A stretch of 9,511 bases of DNA from Porphyromonadaceae bacterium UBA7087 (GTDB taxonomy: Bacteria; Bacteroidota; Bacteroidia; Bacteroidales; Muribaculaceae). Below are positions 6,221 to 9,511 of this stretch, one piece after another. Numbering within the stretch: the stretch's first letter is position 1; each line of letters begins with the position of its first letter. A model generated the notes under the pieces. That model saw nothing but the letters and a program-made list of their open reading frames with translations, did not search any database and was not told the origin of the DNA. The DNA is taken from positions 1 to 9,511 of the forward strand of contig DKYZ01000109.1 in assembly GCA_002493515.1 (NCBI GenBank). Reading direction: 5' to 3'. The position numbers and the translations under genes are program-made.

Positions 6221-6751
6221 ATGGCGCGCAGACTGATAAAGGAATCTCTGGCGGCAGTGGCCGTCATTTTGCTGGCGGCATTGCCGGGGTGCGGGAGCGT
6301 TGACGACGACCGTATCCCGGCAATGGCGGTAAGCGTGAACATCTCCGGCATGGGGATGTGGAACACTTACGGCGTTTCCGGCTACGGGCAGTCGCGCAGA
6401 TTTATCCTGAGCTCCACGCGCCGCGAGCCGACAGGATTCCCCTACACCCAGACGAGCTCTACGGGATTCGGCGGCATCCTGCTCATCAGCGGCATCGACC
6501 CCTTTTCGGGAGATTCGTCGCCGTTGGCCTACGACCTGGCCTGCCCGGTGGAGCGCAAGCCTGACGTCAGGGTGAATGTGGAGGGTGAGCTTTACGAGGC
6601 GGTATGCCCGGTCTGCGGCTCGCATTACGACGTGACCATGGGCGGCGGAGGCCCCCTTTCGGGGCCGGCCGCAGAGGGGAAATATAAATACGCGCTCCGG
6701 AGATACCAGTGTCTGCCGGGAATCGACGGAGGGTATCTCATCACCTACTGA
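6221..6751 (+). CDS. Lipoprotein with a Rieske-like, histidine-less motif
   Basis: A 176-residue predicted lipoprotein. The N-terminus is basic (ARR), then a hydrophobic stretch (about 9-22), then the lipobox LPGC with acylated C24. The C-terminal half resembles a Rieske-type domain: DLACPVE (105-111) stands where Rieske proteins have C-x-H, and VCPVCGSHYD (128-137) stands where they have C-x2-H followed by G-S. A GGGPLSGPA segment (142-150) and LRRY (159-162) follow, as in Rieske folds. The usual histidine positions hold V110 and C132, so the cysteines are C108, C129 and C132, with C164 nearby. A standard 2Fe-2S Rieske centre is therefore unlikely; another metal site or a purely structural fold is possible. 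The frame is open back to 6191, but ATG 6221 gives the signal peptide and sits one base after the upstream stop. Confidence 0.6.
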   Translation: MARRLIKESLAAVAVILLAALPGCGSVDDDRIPAMAVSVNISGMGMWNTYGVSGYGQSRRFILSSTRREPTGFPYTQTSSTGFGGILLISGIDPFSGDSSPLAYDLACPVERKPDVRVNVEGELYEAVCPVCGSHYDVTMGGGGPLSGPAAEGKYKYALRRYQCLPGIDGGYLITY

Positions 6752-6786
6752 CCATCAATCAGCTTATTTAACCGCGACAACAGGGA

Positions 6787-8478
6787 ATGGGTCTGTTAGA
6801 AAGCATATTCTATATGATGTGGCGTGGAATCGCCATAGGCATCATAATGTCGGCTCCGATGGGGCCGGTGGGAATCCTGTGTATCCAGCGCACCCTTGAC
6901 AAGGGGCGCCGCACGGGTCTCTACACCGGTGTCGGGGCGGCCCTATCCGACCTTTTCTATTGCATCCTGACAGGCTTCGGACTGTCGTTCATCGAGGAGT
7001 TTCTGGAGAAGAACCAGGAGATAATCCAGCTTGTGGGAAGTATTGTGCTTATAGGGTTCAGCGTCTATCTGTTCAAGAAAAACCCTGCGCGGAATCTGAA
7101 GAAACCGGTCGAGGCGGTGAGGGAATCGAAGGGGAAGGCCATTCTCGGCGGCTTCCTGTTCACATTCTCCAACCCGCTGATACTGTTTCTGGTGATAGGG
7201 CTTTTCGCCCGCTTCAACTTCCTGATGCCTGAGATCCGTTTCTACCATTATATCATCGGATTCGCTTTCATATTCGCCGGAGCCATGATGTGGTGGTGGA
7301 TGGTCACTTTCTTCGTCGACAAGGTTCGCGCCCATTTCAATCTGCGCTCGATGTGGCTTATCAACCGCATCATCGGAGTCATAATCCTGCTTTTCGCAGT
7401 GGTAGGCATAATCACCGGAATCGTCAGCCTGACCTCTCCGGCCGGTGCGCAGGTCGCGGCCCATTACAATCGGTGCCGAGGCTACGGGGCGTTCCCCGGG
7501 GCGGCTGCAGACGTGCTTACGATGGAGAATGCTGCGGACAGTCCTGTATATAGCCTGGCGGCTCTTCCGGCATTGCCCGACAGTCGCCATACGCGCAATT
7601 TCTCATTGAAGTTCAAGTGTGCCGACCTTCATAACGCTCCCGGTCGCAAGTACCGGTATGTCTGTTCCGACGGAAGCTCCCGGAGTGTCGAGAGCCCACC
7701 CTGGGGTATTGCCGTGCAGACCTCTGACGGAGAGTCGATTTCGATAGATTTCAGATGTTCGGAAGAGGGGAGCGACGGCATATCGACATCCACGGCCATG
7801 ACAGTGACCGCGTTTGGAGACGTCTCAGGACACCCGGTTCCGTTGGCAAGTGCCAGTCTGGAGTCGGGTGTTGATCTTTACGAAGGGGAGAACATTTTCT
7901 ATCTGCGTCGCGAAGGCGACAGATGGACGCTCTCGGGCGGTAACCGTGGCTCGGACAATATCCTGGATTTCATATATCCGGCCTGGCCGGTGGAGAAGGC
8001 AGGATTCAGGGTTACTCCTGGAGGCAAGGCTGTGTTCAGCGACATCACCCTTGTGTCATATCCTGACCTGGCTGCGGAAACTCCTGATGCCAGGTTTGCC
8101 GACAGTGGTTTCATGGAGTCGCTCATCTCTTCGGAGGATGCTGTGGAGGGTATATGGACGCTTTTCGACCACAGTGTGGATCTCTCGCTGCTACGTCTCG
8201 GCGGAGACTATACGCTCGGAATCGTGAATGGCGGCGACGGCTACGATATGATATATCTCGACGGCGCCAGGACCGGGCGTGGGGAATGGCGCCAGGGCTT
8301 AAGGAAGGGACGGCTTTTGAACACGCCTTTCGGGGATGTCTTCAATGTGGAATGGCGCGACGCGGAGGGTCTGGAAATGAGCGAGGGAATCAAGGCGCAG
8401 TATGACGCAGCCACGGCGACCATCACCATCCACTTTCCGGCGCAGGGCTCGGAGCTGAGGTTCAGACGCGTGAGGTGA
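6787..8478 (+). CDS. LysE-family exporter fused to a beta-rich C-terminal region
   Basis: A 563-residue protein. Residues 1 to about 216 form a LysE/RhtB-type amino-acid exporter: the conserved SAPMGPVGILCIQRTLDKG (22-40), then GLYTGVGAALSDLFY (44-58), a further conserved FSNP (127-130), and about six hydrophobic segments near 8-32, 45-66, 78-96, 118-141, 153-177 and 193-215. Normal LysE proteins end soon after the last segment. Here the chain continues for some 345 residues. About 268-425 looks like a beta-sandwich, and about 452-563 resembles a repeated-strand domain (GIWTLFD, YTLGIV, YDMIYLDGA, TITIHF, LRFRR) seen at the C-terminus of many Bacteroidales exported proteins. The last membrane segment ends in SPAGAQ, which looks like a signal-peptidase site. 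No stop or frameshift separates the parts. The exported substrate is unknown; the function of the C-terminal region is not recognised. Confidence 0.8.
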   Translation: MGLLESIFYMMWRGIAIGIIMSAPMGPVGILCIQRTLDKGRRTGLYTGVGAALSDLFYCILTGFGLSFIEEFLEKNQEIIQLVGSIVLIGFSVYLFKKNPARNLKKPVEAVRESKGKAILGGFLFTFSNPLILFLVIGLFARFNFLMPEIRFYHYIIGFAFIFAGAMMWWWMVTFFVDKVRAHFNLRSMWLINRIIGVIILLFAVVGIITGIVSLTSPAGAQVAAHYNRCRGYGAFPGAAADVLTMENAADSPVYSLAALPALPDSRHTRNFSLKFKCADLHNAPGRKYRYVCSDGSSRSVESPPWGIAVQTSDGESISIDFRCSEEGSDGISTSTAMTVTAFGDVSGHPVPLASASLESGVDLYEGENIFYLRREGDRWTLSGGNRGSDNILDFIYPAWPVEKAGFRVTPGGKAVFSDITLVSYPDLAAETPDARFADSGFMESLISSEDAVEGIWTLFDHSVDLSLLRLGGDYTLGIVNGGDGYDMIYLDGARTGRGEWRQGLRKGRLLNTPFGDVFNVEWRDAEGLEMSEGIKAQYDAATATITIHFPAQGSELRFRRVR

Positions 8479-8673
8479 CGTAAGGATAGACGGGTGGGAA
8501 ACCTGTTTTGTAAAAATCAATATATATTGGTTAATAAAAGTTATAGAGCAGTCTTACGTTTAAACGTCTGTCCGGTATGGCGGTCAATGATAGCGAACGC
8601 CGGGACGGGAAACCGCCCGGATGAATGGGATAAGTAACCAAGTAACAACAGAAATCAATTAAGGAAAAGATAG
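8479..8673 (+). promoter_or_regulatory. Upstream region of the Cys-rich gene with palindromes and a hairpin
   Basis: Two perfect 12-bp palindromes lie here: CAATATATATTG (8518-8529) and ACGTTTAAACGT (8556-8567), with centres 38 bp apart. TACGTTTA (8555-8562) is one base from the TAnnTTTG -7 box and overlaps the second palindrome, but a TTTG at the right distance is lacking. Farther on, 8600-8620 forms an 8-bp stem with one bulged A and a GAAA tetraloop. GGCGGT (8579-8584) can pair with ACCGCC (8612-8617) instead, which would open that stem. A 15-codon open frame (8577-8624) starting MAVNDSERR overlaps the hairpin. No known riboswitch is recognised. A promoter is likely somewhere here because the upstream gene ends 195 nt away. 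Confidence 0.4.
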
Positions 8674-9342
8674 ATGAAGAAACTGATTTTCACTCTTGCG
8701 ATCGCCGCGATGCTTCCGGCCGCCGCTTTCGCTCAGTCGAACAGCAACAACGGCAATTGCTGCAACACAAAGTCAGAGAACTGTGCGGCAGCCGTATGCA
8801 ACGGCCAGAATACATGCAACGGCCAGAATGTATGCAATCCTGACAGCGTATGTCCGGCCCAGTGTGCTCAGACCCAGTGCGCCCAGGCGCAGAACTGTCC
8901 CGAGGGGCGCGTATGCCACAAGGACGGCAAAAGGCATCACAAGGGGAACAAGAAGGTTGCCCGCGCCGACCGCCGCTTCAATGGCGAGGTATGCACAGAG
9001 AGGGGCAATTGCGACAGGTTCGCAGGTCTTGACCTGACTCCCGACCAGCAGAAGGCTCTGCAGACTCTCCAGGAGAACCGCCGCGCCGAGCAGAAACTTG
9101 CCCGCGAGCAGGCAAAGGCCGACAAGAAGGAGTCGCGTGAGGCACGTCGTGCCAAGGCTGCCGAGAGCCGTGAGAAATATCTTGCCGAGGTGAAGAAGAT
9201 TCTTACTCCCGAGCAGTACACCAAGTTTCTCGAGAACGGTTTCGCCTTCAAGAACAAGAGCCTGAAGCAGAACCGTCCCCTGAAGGCACAGCGTCTGCAG
9301 CCCGTGCAGAAATCACAGACTGTCAAGGCCGACAAAAAGTAG
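8674..9342 (+). CDS. Secreted Cys-rich protein with Spy/CpxP-like LTxxQ domain
   Basis: A 222-residue exported protein. Residues 1-20 are a clear signal peptide with AFA cleavage before Q21. Residues 29-81 are rich in cysteine (11 residues). C42, C48, C54 and C60 are exactly six residues apart, as are C69, C75 and C81; the repeat form is CNGQNx. A basic, histidine-bearing stretch (82-94, with HH at 88-89) follows, then C107 and C113. Residues 119-187 are charged and helical with two LTxxQ-type motifs, LTPDQQ (121-126) and LTPEQY (177-182), as in the Spy/CpxP family of periplasmic chaperones and metal-stress sensors. The C-terminus is basic and disordered. I infer a periplasmic or cell-surface protein that may bind metal ions; oxidative or structural roles are equally open. 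A hairpin terminator lies 8 nt after the stop. Confidence 0.7.
   Translation: MKKLIFTLAIAAMLPAAAFAQSNSNNGNCCNTKSENCAAAVCNGQNTCNGQNVCNPDSVCPAQCAQTQCAQAQNCPEGRVCHKDGKRHHKGNKKVARADRRFNGEVCTERGNCDRFAGLDLTPDQQKALQTLQENRRAEQKLAREQAKADKKESREARRAKAAESREKYLAEVKKILTPEQYTKFLENGFAFKNKSLKQNRPLKAQRLQPVQKSQTVKADKK
8797..8832 (+). repeat. 18-bp tandem repeat in the Cys-rich gene
   Basis: TGCAACGGCCAGAAT occurs at 8797-8811 and again at 8815-8829, each followed by a three-base linker (ACA, GTA), with a partial third copy from 8833. The unit encodes a six-residue CNGQNx repeat in frame. It indicates recent DNA duplication inside the Cys-rich segment. Confidence 0.85.
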
Positions 9343-9350
9343 GGTTGGAT

Positions 9351-9369
9351 CCGGCATAGCCGGTTTCTT
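9351..9369 (+). terminator. Probable intrinsic terminator of the Cys-rich gene
   Basis: CCGGC (9351-9355) pairs with GCCGG (9359-9363) over an ATA loop, followed by TTTCTT. It begins 8 nt after the stop codon. The stem is short, but its location and T-rich tail support termination. Confidence 0.5.
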
Positions 9370-9458
9370 ACGACATAAAGACTTGTTTAAAGCAGTTTGG
9401 AATAAGGATAAGTTGGTAATAAGAAGACATTAAGGTTAAATTGATTAGGTTAATTTGA

Positions 9459-9491
9459 AAATGGGGGCCGTGCTTAGGCACGCCCCCATTT
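9459..9491. terminator. Strong, bidirectional-looking terminator hairpin
   Basis: AAATGGGGG (9459-9467) and CGTGC (9469-9473) pair with GCACG (9478-9482) and CCCCCATTT (9483-9491), with one bulged C and a TTAG loop. This 14-bp stem has A/T-rich flanks on both sides, so it may end transcripts from either direction. On the minus strand the stem is followed by a T-rich tail, which hints at a leftward gene just beyond the right edge. Confidence 0.7.
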
Positions 9492-9511
9492 GGTAGTGTT
9501 TCACTGAGTGT

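Noticed and set aside
8797..8832. CRISPR-like direct repeats
   Set aside because: The units are contiguous, 18 bp, in frame and coding; there are no spacers. No CRISPR array is seen anywhere in the window.

Overview
The window most likely comes from a gut-type member of the order Bacteroidales, possibly Muribaculaceae. The evidence is promoter boxes of the Bacteroidetes form TTTG-N20-TAnnTTTG, the absence of Shine-Dalgarno sequences before clear genes, the gene set (prmC-recX-comF, then pyrE with an SRPBCC gene) and many exported proteins of Bacteroidales style. The family assignment rests on gene content and base composition and was not tested by any search.

Layout. Positions 1-300 hold a leftward promoter and no convincing gene. 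Positions 301-1017 (+) encode a small outer-membrane beta-barrel protein. It converges with 1055-2620 (-), an AAA-ATPase/PD-(D/E)XK nuclease-like protein of a multicopy Bacteroidetes family. Upstream of the ATPase start lies a 31-codon leftward remnant (2680-2775) that begins like a Rossmann dehydrogenase, resembling ProC, and then stops. Divergent from it is a tight group, prmC (2827-3681), recX (3681-4169) and comF (4201-4917). prmC and recX overlap by 1 nt. recX and comF are separated by a heptanucleotide tandem repeat that carries stop codons in all three frames.

A very good promoter at 4967-4998 and a GC-rich structured leader precede pyrE (5100-5756). pyrE is followed closely by an SRPBCC-fold protein (5782-6219), a lipoprotein with a Rieske-like motif in which cysteine and valine replace the usual histidines (6221-6751), and a LysE-family exporter fused to a large beta-rich C-terminal region (6787-8478). 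The final gene (8674-9342) encodes a secreted protein with a cysteine-rich hexapeptide-repeat segment joined to a Spy/CpxP-like LTxxQ domain. Its upstream region has two perfect 12-bp palindromes and a GNRA-loop hairpin. Two hairpin terminators follow it.

How the genes relate: the centre is housekeeping (release-factor methylation, RecA modulation, a ComF phosphoribosyltransferase-like protein, and pyrimidine synthesis). The flanks are envelope functions and an accessory ATPase gene that appears to have landed beside, or replaced most of, another gene. I see no complete new defence or mobile system. The most unusual items are the Rieske-like lipoprotein, the LysE fusion, the Cys-rich LTxxQ protein and the all-frame-stop heptad repeat.
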